Positions 44,870 to 52,428 of a DNA stretch of 64,000 nt are shown here, piece by piece; within the stretch, counting starts at the first letter, position 1; every line of letters starts with the position of its first letter. The notes beneath the pieces are model-generated. The model did no database searches, was not told the origin of the DNA, and worked only from the letters and a program-made list of their open reading frames with translations. The position numbers were made by a program, and so were the translations under genes. This stretch comes from N074bin45 sp039587475. Its GTDB lineage: Bacteria > Gemmatimonadota > Gemmatimonadetes > Gemmatimonadales > GWC2-71-9. The DNA is taken from contig JBDHIK010000004.1 of the NCBI GenBank assembly GCA_039587475.1, forward strand, positions 40,725 through 104,724, written 5' to 3'.

Positions 44870-45823
44870 ATGACCAGACATAGCCCAAACGCGACACGGT
44901 ACCCCTTTGCGGCGGTCGTTGCCGGCGCCATCTGCCTGGCCGGGGTGAGTGGGGGTCTACTCATGGCGGGGTTGGTCCCGTTCGTCGCGGGAACGACCGG
45001 GCTGCTCGCCGGAACGCTCCTGGCCGCCTCGATCAAGTACACCGACCAATGGGAGCGCGCCGTGCTGTTGCGCCTGGGCCGCTACCGTGGCCTGCGAGGG
45101 CCCGGGTACTTCGGGATCGTCCCCATCATCGACCGGGTGGCCTACAACATCGATCAGCGCATCCGGACCGCGGCGTTCGGAGCCGAGTCGTGCCTCACCC
45201 GTGATACGGTGCCCGTCAACGTCGATGCCATCGCGTTCTGGATCGTTCGCGACGCGGAGAGCGCCGCCCTTCAGGTCCAGGACTACGACGAAGCCGTAAT
45301 CCTGTCGGCCCAGACCGCGCTCCGCGATGCCATCGGCAAGCACGATCTGGCCGAACTCATTCAATCACGAGTGGAACTGGGGGAGGGCCTCAAGGTCGCG
45401 TTGGAAGCGAAGATGCAGGACTGGGGCATCCAGGTGCAATCCGTGGAAATCCGGGACGTGATCATCCCCGCCGCCCTGGAGGACGCCATGTCCCGCCAGG
45501 CCCAGGCGGAACGGGAGCGGCAGGCGCGCATCATCCTGGGGACGGCGGAAACCGAGATTGCCGAGAAGTTCGTCGAGGCCGCCGCCGCCTATCGCGATCA
45601 CCCCGGGGCCATGAATCTCCGGGCCATGAACATGCTGTACGAGAGTATCGTCAAACGCGGATCACTCATGGTGGTGCCGTCCGGGCTCAGCGACTCGTTG
45701 AACGTGCCGTCCATGATGGGCATGGCCGGCGCGGCCGGCTTGGCGGAGCTTCAGGGGGTGGCGCCGCCCAACTTGTCCTCCGGTAAGGCGGCGGATACGG
45801 ACGGAGAGCCGGGGACGGCCTAG
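44870..45823 (+). CDS. Stomatin-like (slipin, SPFH) protein
   Basis: This 317-residue membrane protein has two N-terminal hydrophobic segments followed by an SPFH/Band 7 domain (YTDQWERAVLLRLGRYRGLRGPG to VEIRDVIIPAALEDAMSRQA) and an Ala/Glu-rich coiled tail. ATG 44870 has GAGGT 7 nt upstream; a GTG at 44831 and ATG at 44864 are less likely. Slipins organise membrane microdomains and often sit beside respiratory genes or a NfeD protease, but no NfeD is encoded here. It follows the NrfD-like gene by 48 bp. Confidence 0.83.
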   Translation: MTRHSPNATRYPFAAVVAGAICLAGVSGGLLMAGLVPFVAGTTGLLAGTLLAASIKYTDQWERAVLLRLGRYRGLRGPGYFGIVPIIDRVAYNIDQRIRTAAFGAESCLTRDTVPVNVDAIAFWIVRDAESAALQVQDYDEAVILSAQTALRDAIGKHDLAELIQSRVELGEGLKVALEAKMQDWGIQVQSVEIRDVIIPAALEDAMSRQAQAERERQARIILGTAETEIAEKFVEAAAAYRDHPGAMNLRAMNMLYESIVKRGSLMVVPSGLSDSLNVPSMMGMAGAAGLAELQGVAPPNLSSGKAADTDGEPGTA

Positions 45824-45839
45824 GGCCGTACGGCGGGGG

Positions 45840-47264
45840 TCACCCCCCGGGGATGGCAACCCCGTGGCAGGCGGTACACATCTGTGGGTTCTTCTGCCGT
45901 AGCCGCGCCGCGTCGAAGTCGGGACCGTGCGGGTTGAACCGGCGACCGCCCACGGCCGAGTGGCAGCGCAGGCAGTCCCGTTCGGCGTGGCAGGCGACGC
46001 AGTTCTCGAGATTCTGCCGGGCGGTCTGACCATGGCCCAGGGCGAAGAACTGCTTGGCGTCGTGGTAGCCCCCATCGAGCGGTCCGGACGCCACGACTCC
46101 CGCATCCACATGGCAGCTGGCACAGAACTGATTGGTGTTGTGGCAGTCTGCGCAAGCGGTCTCCCGGTTGTAGGCCGAGACCGGGTGACGGCTCAGGTAG
46201 CCGGCCGGGTGGAATCCGCGCCCGTCGCTGGATGGATCGGGGCGGTGGCACTCGAGGCATTGGGTTCGCGTGTGGCAGGCCGCGCACGTGGTCGGGGCTG
46301 AGCCGGCCTGGTCGGCGTGCATCAGCGAGTAGTCCTCGCCGTGGGTCTCCGGGCGGGAGCGGGTCACGATTGCTCCGGTGCCACGATCGGGGCCGGCCGG
46401 GTACATGGCCAGGAGGACCCTCGGCCGTGAGGCGTGGCACTCCAGGCAGCTTTCCTGCGTGTGGCACGCCTGGCAGGTCTGGGGTCGGTCCTCCGCCATG
46501 CTGCCGTGGGCCCGGTAGAACTGGCTGTCCTGGTGCGAGTCCGGCGCATCGAGTGTCACGGCAATGGCGAGGGAGCGGGCGTCAGACGCCAGGGCCTGAA
46601 TGGGCTGCTGTTCCGGCGCGTCCACGTGGCACTGCAGGCAGAAGTCGCGCGCGTGGCAGGTCGCGCAGCTCGACGCCACGGCGTAGGTCGCACCCGCCGG
46701 CCGGGCCTCCGCTCCGTGGCCCTGCAGGGCGAAGGCGTCGGCCTCGTGGCTCGGCGGGGTCGGGAAGTCTCCCACCTGGGCCAGCGTCAGGCCGGTTTCC
46801 GCAAGCGCATAGTGGCAGGCCGCGCACTCCTCCGGCGCCGCGGCAAGGTGTTCTACGGCGATACCGTGGCACTCGAGACAGCGGTCGACGGCGCGCCTGG
46901 TGACCGTCATCCGGAGCGAATCGGAGTCGCTGTGGCAGGCTTCACACGTCACCGTGGAATCCCGCGACTCCACCTGCACGGCGGCGATGTGGGCCGGGTG
47001 CGTGAACTTCAGATTCGAGGGTGGTGCCGCGGCCGGTGGTTCGTAGGTGACCGTATCCTCTACGACGCCATCGTGGCAGGCCGCACAGTCCGAGGCCGTC
47101 GGCCAGCGCGACTGCACCGTGTCGCTGATTCCCACGTGGCAGCTGGCGCACCGCGGGAACAACCCTTGGTGCGTCGGATGGTCGAACGTCTGGAGCGTGA
47201 GCGCGGCCCCGGCAGCGGTCACCACAAGAAGTCCCAAGGGGATGGCCCAGAGCCGCCACGTCAT
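45840..47264 (-). CDS. 16-heme cytochrome c
   Basis: This 474-residue protein starts at ATG 47264, overlapping the barrel gene stop (ATGA). An N-terminal hydrophobic helix (LWAIPLGLLVVTAAGAALTL) serves as signal or anchor. Sixteen CxxCH motifs are spread over the remaining 440 residues, from CASCH to CTACH, often in pairs such as CQACH/CLECH about 8 residues apart. This density suits a long-range electron wire. Its coupling to an outer-membrane barrel suggests the periplasmic or plug component of a transmembrane conduit. Confidence 0.8.
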   Translation of the reverse strand: MTWRLWAIPLGLLVVTAAGAALTLQTFDHPTHQGLFPRCASCHVGISDTVQSRWPTASDCAACHDGVVEDTVTYEPPAAAPPSNLKFTHPAHIAAVQVESRDSTVTCEACHSDSDSLRMTVTRRAVDRCLECHGIAVEHLAAAPEECAACHYALAETGLTLAQVGDFPTPPSHEADAFALQGHGAEARPAGATYAVASSCATCHARDFCLQCHVDAPEQQPIQALASDARSLAIAVTLDAPDSHQDSQFYRAHGSMAEDRPQTCQACHTQESCLECHASRPRVLLAMYPAGPDRGTGAIVTRSRPETHGEDYSLMHADQAGSAPTTCAACHTRTQCLECHRPDPSSDGRGFHPAGYLSRHPVSAYNRETACADCHNTNQFCASCHVDAGVVASGPLDGGYHDAKQFFALGHGQTARQNLENCVACHAERDCLRCHSAVGGRRFNPHGPDFDAARLRQKNPQMCTACHGVAIPGG

Positions 47265-48766
47265 GGCGTTGCTCCCGGCATGCGCCCCGGCGGCAGCGGC
47301 CGGGTCTTGACCGCCGAACTCAGGTAGAAACTCACCTCGGCGCTGAGCCGCGTCTGATCCCAGGAGAACGCCGCGGCGTCCGGACGATTCCGATCCTCGT
47401 CGTAGTAGTCGGCACGGATTCGGAAGCGCATCCGTTGGGGGACCTGGTAGGAAGCCTCCACGCCGGCGTAGTTCAGGACCGACTCGTCGAATCGATACTC
47501 GAGCGGTCGATTGAAGTGCCCACCGCTGGCCGACACCTGCCAGCGCTCGGACGGCAGGTAGGCCAGACTGGCGTCCCATCCGCTGGACGCGGCCCCTGGG
47601 CCGGTGTCCGCCGAGTATCCCAGACCCAGGTCGAACTGCCGATAGCGGTACGACGCCCCCACGCGAGTTCGCCAGCCCTCGTCATCGACGGTGACGAGGG
47701 GGGAGGGCAGGGAATTGTCGTCATACCGGTACGCTTCGCCCCGGAGGGAAAGACGGAGCCCCTTCCATGGCCCGATCCAGAGGGATCCGGTGGCGGCATT
47801 GTAGGGCACGGTGTTGAACGCGGCCCAGATCTCCCACAACTGGAACATGGGCCGGTAGTGCCGGTACCCCACGGCGGCCGACACCAGGGGGGACGTCCAG
47901 TTCACCGTGGCGTCCGCCATTCCCACACGGTCCTGGGCCAGGTCGTACACGACGTTCCCCTGCAGGCTGACGCGATCGACCGGGCGGATGACGGTGCTGA
48001 CGGCGGCACGTTCGGCAATGAAGTAGTCCGTGGCGCGATCCACTTGCCGCTGGTACTCGGCACTGAGGTCGAGCATGCGGCTGTTCCACCCAGCGTCGAA
48101 GCCGAGGATCCACTGGCGGTCCTGCAACTGGAACTGATTGAACGGATTCAGCTCCGGGCTGTTGATAGGCAGGAGCGAGGCGCGCGCGAGGCCCAGGCCG
48201 CCATACCCGCCCACGGTCAGTCGGCGGCGCAGGAGGTGCGCCGTCATTTCTACGCCGTCGTACCCGGCGTAGCCCAGTTGATTGGCCTCGATGATGCGGC
48301 CGGCCCGTCCCGCGAACCAGTCACGCTGATAGCCCGCATACAGCTCGATCAATTGCACGGCCGGTTCGGTGCCGGGCCAGTAGGTATTGCCCGTGAAGTC
48401 CGTCAACAGCCGTATGCTGCCATGGGCCCGCAGGCCGTTGACGCCCAGGCCCCACATCGTGGCGGTGGCCGTGGTGCTGAAGGGCACGGCATGGCGCACC
48501 GGTCCCGCAGTGTAATAGGAGCACCAGGGGATCCCCTGGTGGCACGTGACGGCGAATCCGTCGGTCGTGGCCGGTCCGCCCCCGGGTCCGGGAACCACAC
48601 TGTTTGCGGGGACACTGTCCAGTTGCCAGCCGCGGTACCGGACGCTCTGGATGCCGACATCGACTCGCGCCCGGTATCCCTGTGATGGGAGCGGCGTGGG
48701 CCGGGCCAGGAGCGCCGCCCCGGCCAGGATGGATGCCGCTACTGCGACCCGGCCCACGTGGGTCAC
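47261..48766 (-). CDS. Outer-membrane beta-barrel, putative cytochrome porin
   Basis: This 501-residue protein has a signal peptide (AVAASILAGAALLARPTPL) and then alternating hydrophobic/aromatic strands throughout (for example WILGFDAGWNSRMLDLSAEY and RTRVGASYRYRQFDLGLGYS). Roughly 20 or more amphipathic strands can be counted. The last strand region (TRLSAEVSFYLS) precedes a short tail. It overlaps the cytochrome genes on both sides by 4 bp. In MtrAB/PCC-type conduits such a barrel holds a multiheme cytochrome across the outer membrane. No heme motif lies in the barrel itself. Confidence 0.75.
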   Translation of the reverse strand: MTHVGRVAVAASILAGAALLARPTPLPSQGYRARVDVGIQSVRYRGWQLDSVPANSVVPGPGGGPATTDGFAVTCHQGIPWCSYYTAGPVRHAVPFSTTATATMWGLGVNGLRAHGSIRLLTDFTGNTYWPGTEPAVQLIELYAGYQRDWFAGRAGRIIEANQLGYAGYDGVEMTAHLLRRRLTVGGYGGLGLARASLLPINSPELNPFNQFQLQDRQWILGFDAGWNSRMLDLSAEYQRQVDRATDYFIAERAAVSTVIRPVDRVSLQGNVVYDLAQDRVGMADATVNWTSPLVSAAVGYRHYRPMFQLWEIWAAFNTVPYNAATGSLWIGPWKGLRLSLRGEAYRYDDNSLPSPLVTVDDEGWRTRVGASYRYRQFDLGLGYSADTGPGAASSGWDASLAYLPSERWQVSASGGHFNRPLEYRFDESVLNYAGVEASYQVPQRMRFRIRADYYDEDRNRPDAAAFSWDQTRLSAEVSFYLSSAVKTRPLPPGRMPGATP

Positions 48767-50796
48767 GGGGTTGCCCCGAGGAGCAGGGGCCGGTAGTGCT
48801 CAGGGTCAGATTGCAGGTGGCAGCGGGAACAGGTCCCGTCCTCGTAGTGGTCGACCTCAGGGTCGTGACAGGCAAGACAGAAGGACCGCTCCGGTTGCAG
48901 GAGGGCAATCGTCTCCGTGGTGTGGCAGGCGTCGCACCGTTGATGGGCTTCCAGCACCGTGTGCTCCTCGAGCACCGCCGGCGTGCGGTGGCAGGTGGCG
49001 CACTGAGTGACCGACTCGTGATGGTTCTCGTGGCAGGCCCGGCATTGCACCGCCTCCACGCTCAAGGCCATCGAGACCGGAACCTGATGGCATTCGATGC
49101 AGCCCTCATCGGCGTGGACCTGGTGCTGAAACGCCACCGCCCGTCTGCGGGGGGCACGGTCGTCGACCTGGACGGCAAACTCGACGGCATAGGATTCCTC
49201 GAATTCGTCCGGGGCGTGGCAGGTGCTGCAGTCGTTGGTGGAGGGGCCTCGATGGTGGCAGATGGCGCAGCCGCGGGGTTGCTCGAACGTCAATCCGCCA
49301 TGCCCCTCGCCCGTGACGTGGCAGCTCAGGCAGGCCACTTCTTCATGGCGGTCGTGCGGGAAGGTGTCGGCGGGGGCCGGAGGAGGGCGGGGGAGCACCT
49401 CGCTCAGGAGCACGTCACCCTTGCCGCGGCGCGGTTCGGGCCCAGGCGCGAGGGAGAGTGCTTGGGCACCCGCTTCCCTGCCAGGCGGTGGCGTTGGCAG
49501 TTGCTCCAGGAGGTGCCGGCCGGTGGCGTCCCGCGGCCGGGGGCTGGGCGTTCCCTTGGCGTGTCCCGGCACCTGGTCCTCCCAGTCGACCGGGGGTGCG
49601 AATGCCTCACGCAAGGCGGCCGCCGTGTCGAACGGCAGGGGCGCATGCCGGTTGGTCCCGTCCTCGTTTACGGACTCGTGACACCCGACGCAGTCGGACG
49701 CGTCCACCTTGGCGGCATGGTTGGGATGGCAGGTGAGGCACTGCTCGGCCACGGCGCGATGGTTGGCGCCCACGTGGAAGGGGCGGTCGCGCCAGTCGTC
49801 ATGGCACGCCTGGCAGGTCTCACCGGCGTCCGCCGGGCGCTCTTGGCTGTGCGGGTTGTGGCACATGCCGCACGTGCTGCTGTGCGGGTCGAGGCGCGGG
49901 TTGAAGTCGGCCAGCAGAGTTTCCATCTCGTGACAGCCGAAACACTGGACGTCGTTGGGCACCAGGGTGCCGCGGGCCGAGTCGACGGTGGCAAGCAGTG
50001 GGACGTCGGCGGTGAACACGTGACACGTGGTGCAGTGGGCGTCGTTCTGTTCCGCCATGCTACCCAGCACCATGTCCGTCTGTTCCGTCTCATGGCATCC
50101 CGACTGGCCGCACGTCTGCCGCACCGGCACGAAGCGGTGTACCGTCTCGCCGTGGCAGGTGACGCACATGACCGAATCGAGTGCGGTGGAGTCCGACTCG
50201 AGGTGCACGCGATGCCCGGCGGTGGTGGCGATGTGCTGCCAGGTCGTGTCGGCGCCGACGTTGTGGCACTCGTCGCATCGTGCGTTGGGGACCGGCGCGT
50301 GGGGCTGGATCTCGTCCGGTCGCTCGGCCACCCAGAGGAACAACTGTCGCAGGCTGGCGCTGACGGGTTGCTTGTGGCAGTCGTGACACTGGAGTTCTTC
50401 GTGTCGCCCGGCGCTGAGCGCGAACGCACCGAACGGATCCTCCATCACGTGGCAGCCCGTGCAGAAGCCGTTGTCGTGCTGCATGTAATTCCAGCTGGCC
50501 CCGCCGACGGCGATGGCCACGAGTCCGCCCGCCACAGTGCCGCCCGCCAGGACCCAGCGGACACCTCGGCTCCGGGACTTGATCCACATGGCGATGCCGG
50601 CGCGGCGTTGCCAGATCCAGCGTACCACGAAGACCGCCGCGACGAGGCCCACGAAGAAGCCCGTGATCTGGGCCCACTGCGGGAAGTTGAACACGAAGCG
50701 GAAGAACTCCGCGGTGCCGCCCGGGATGGGGGACTCGACCACGACGGAATCCTGAAGGGCCCGTACCGGTCCGATCATGTCGTTGCCAGGACTCAT
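48763..50796 (-). CDS. NapC/NirT-anchored giant cytochrome c, about 20 hemes
   Basis: This 677-residue protein has two N-terminal hydrophobic helices (ITGFFVGLVAAVFVVRWIW and VLAGGTVAGGLVAIAVGG). A NapC/NirT-like segment follows (FCTGCHVMEDPFGAF, then CHDCH and CDECH). Nineteen CxxCH motifs and one CX4CH (CGQSGCH) are present, with a Pro-rich linker at about 405-470 separating two heme blocks. NapC/NirT domains oxidise menaquinol. GAGGTG lies just upstream of ATG 50796. It would move electrons from the quinone pool to the periplasmic cytochromes. Confidence 0.8.
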   Translation of the reverse strand: MSPGNDMIGPVRALQDSVVVESPIPGGTAEFFRFVFNFPQWAQITGFFVGLVAAVFVVRWIWQRRAGIAMWIKSRSRGVRWVLAGGTVAGGLVAIAVGGASWNYMQHDNGFCTGCHVMEDPFGAFALSAGRHEELQCHDCHKQPVSASLRQLFLWVAERPDEIQPHAPVPNARCDECHNVGADTTWQHIATTAGHRVHLESDSTALDSVMCVTCHGETVHRFVPVRQTCGQSGCHETEQTDMVLGSMAEQNDAHCTTCHVFTADVPLLATVDSARGTLVPNDVQCFGCHEMETLLADFNPRLDPHSSTCGMCHNPHSQERPADAGETCQACHDDWRDRPFHVGANHRAVAEQCLTCHPNHAAKVDASDCVGCHESVNEDGTNRHAPLPFDTAAALREAFAPPVDWEDQVPGHAKGTPSPRPRDATGRHLLEQLPTPPPGREAGAQALSLAPGPEPRRGKGDVLLSEVLPRPPPAPADTFPHDRHEEVACLSCHVTGEGHGGLTFEQPRGCAICHHRGPSTNDCSTCHAPDEFEESYAVEFAVQVDDRAPRRRAVAFQHQVHADEGCIECHQVPVSMALSVEAVQCRACHENHHESVTQCATCHRTPAVLEEHTVLEAHQRCDACHTTETIALLQPERSFCLACHDPEVDHYEDGTCSRCHLQSDPEHYRPLLLGATP

Positions 50797-50856
50797 GTCA
50801 CCTCGTCGAGGGGAGACCCGGGCACGGCTGCACCCGGCGGATACCGGAGCGCCCGA

Positions 50857-52239
50857 TCACGGGAACGGTCCGTAGTCGTCGTTGAGCGCCTGAATGGACG
50901 CCCGTAACAGGCCCTCGAGCAGGAACGGGTTGTGGGTGCTGCTGCCGGTCCTCTTGGCCAGGTCGTTGTTGAATTTGCAGCCCTTGGCTGTGGTGAAGAC
51001 ACCGGTATTGGGGTCCAGCTCGGAGGGTGGCACCAGGGCCAGCAGGCTGTCGACGGTGGCGATCAGCGGGTCGATGCGACCATTGGCCAGCGTGTAGGCC
51101 GCCCGGGCGGCCGTCTCGTCGGCGTGGCAGCCTGAGCTCGTGCAGGCCCGGAAGGTTCGCTCGGCGATCGTCGTACAATCCTGGGCCATCGTGGGCACCG
51201 TGTCGTTATCGACGCACGGGATGGCCAGGAAGCGGTGTCCGGTGACGTTCTGGAGGAAGTCGCCTGTCAGGCCGTCGGTCGCGGCGTAGCCGTCGACATG
51301 ACACGTGGCACATAATCGGGTGTTGCGGCCCGACCCATGGGTGCCCCGGATGCTGTCGAGCTGGGGGTCGAAACCCGGTGGGAACCAGCCCACGTCTGCG
51401 CCCAGGACCAGCGGTCCCTCTGGGGCGTGTGGCCCTCGAGATCCTCCGGCGTCGAGGTCGACTTCGGCACCGCGGTTGTGGCACTTGATGCACAGATTCA
51501 GATTGGCGTCCGTCGAACCGACCGAAAACCGCAGTTGCTTGTCGAAATCTGAACCATGGGGATCGTGGCACACGGCGCAAGTGATGGTCTCGTGCTGGCC
51601 GACCGGCGCATCGTCCTCCAGGTAGCTGGTCCTCACCCCGAAGGCCTCGAGCGCTCCTTGCCCGGTGTGGCAGCTGATGCAATCCTCCCTGCCGCGGGGG
51701 TAGTCGTTCATCATGTTGTGCCGAGAAATGGACCACTCTTCGATGAACGGCTGGTGGACCCCCGAGTGACAGGTACCGCAGGCTGCCGGACTCCCCGGCG
51801 TTCCCTTGATGGACGCCAGGGGCGCGGTTCCGGCATCCGGGACCAGGACGTGCTGGTAGCCCGGTCCGTGGCAGCTTTCGCACTGGACGTCCCAGTAGAC
51901 CGGGGTCTGAGTCAGGTTATAGCCGGCGGGAGCGGGACTGGTGTTGCCGAGATCCGAGACGGTATGGCAGCCGAAACAGCTGGCCTGGGCGGAACCGGAA
52001 TTGACCAGGGTGTTGTAGGCGTCCGCGTGCTTGGTGGCCTTCCATACCGCGGACCGGCTGACGTGACAACTGGCGCAGGTGAGTTGCTTGCTGGGGGCGT
52101 CGAAGTACCCCAGGAAACCGTTGACCAGGTCCGGAGGCGGGTTGAAGGGTTCCCGGTCGACGAACGTGGTGTCGCTCTGGGTACAGCCCCCGATCGTGGC
52201 TGCGCAGAGGAGCATGAACAGCGGCCGGTGTACGGACAC
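50857..52239 (-). CDS. Nine-heme lipoprotein cytochrome c, paralogue A
   Basis: This 460-residue protein has a lipobox (AATIGGCTQ), eight CxxCH motifs and one CX4CH (CTSSGCH near residue 360). The blocks CESCHGPG, CGTCHSGVHQPF, CISCHTGQGAL and CAVCHDPHGS resemble cytochrome c554-type heme packing. It is a close paralogue of the next gene with the same order of motifs, starting after NPPPDLVNGFLGYFD. The lipid anchor suggests an outer-membrane position, possibly at the cell surface. It heads the minus-strand unit that runs to the 16-heme gene. Confidence 0.78.
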   Translation of the reverse strand: MSVHRPLFMLLCAATIGGCTQSDTTFVDREPFNPPPDLVNGFLGYFDAPSKQLTCASCHVSRSAVWKATKHADAYNTLVNSGSAQASCFGCHTVSDLGNTSPAPAGYNLTQTPVYWDVQCESCHGPGYQHVLVPDAGTAPLASIKGTPGSPAACGTCHSGVHQPFIEEWSISRHNMMNDYPRGREDCISCHTGQGALEAFGVRTSYLEDDAPVGQHETITCAVCHDPHGSDFDKQLRFSVGSTDANLNLCIKCHNRGAEVDLDAGGSRGPHAPEGPLVLGADVGWFPPGFDPQLDSIRGTHGSGRNTRLCATCHVDGYAATDGLTGDFLQNVTGHRFLAIPCVDNDTVPTMAQDCTTIAERTFRACTSSGCHADETAARAAYTLANGRIDPLIATVDSLLALVPPSELDPNTGVFTTAKGCKFNNDLAKRTGSSTHNPFLLEGLLRASIQALNDDYGPFP

Positions 52240-52375
52240 AGCAACTCCGGGGGAATCTGATCGCTGGCAGGGAGTAACCTACCAAGGAAAGTGACGGTAT
52301 CCGTACATGCTCGCAAGCCTCTGTGCTGCTACGGATGCCATCCGAGTGGAAGCCGGTCGTCCTGGTCAAAGAGAA

Positions 52376-52404
52376 GGACCGGCCGCGCCGTGCGCGACCG
52401 GTCC
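52376..52404 (-). terminator. Intrinsic terminator after cytochrome paralogue B
   Basis: Read on the minus strand, GGACCGG pairs with CCGGTCC and an inner CGCGC pairs with GCGCG around an ACG loop, giving a 12-bp stem with one mismatch. TTCTCTTT follows. It lies 25 bp beyond the stop of the gene ending at 52429 and separates it from the next cytochrome genes. Confidence 0.65.
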
Positions 52405-52428
52405 CTGAACTCCCTCCGACGTTCCCAC

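Noticed and set aside
45825..45834. GCCGTACGGC palindrome between the slipin and 16-heme genes
   Set aside because: It is a 10-bp GC-rich palindrome in a 16-bp convergent gap with no promoter nearby. Probably coincidental.
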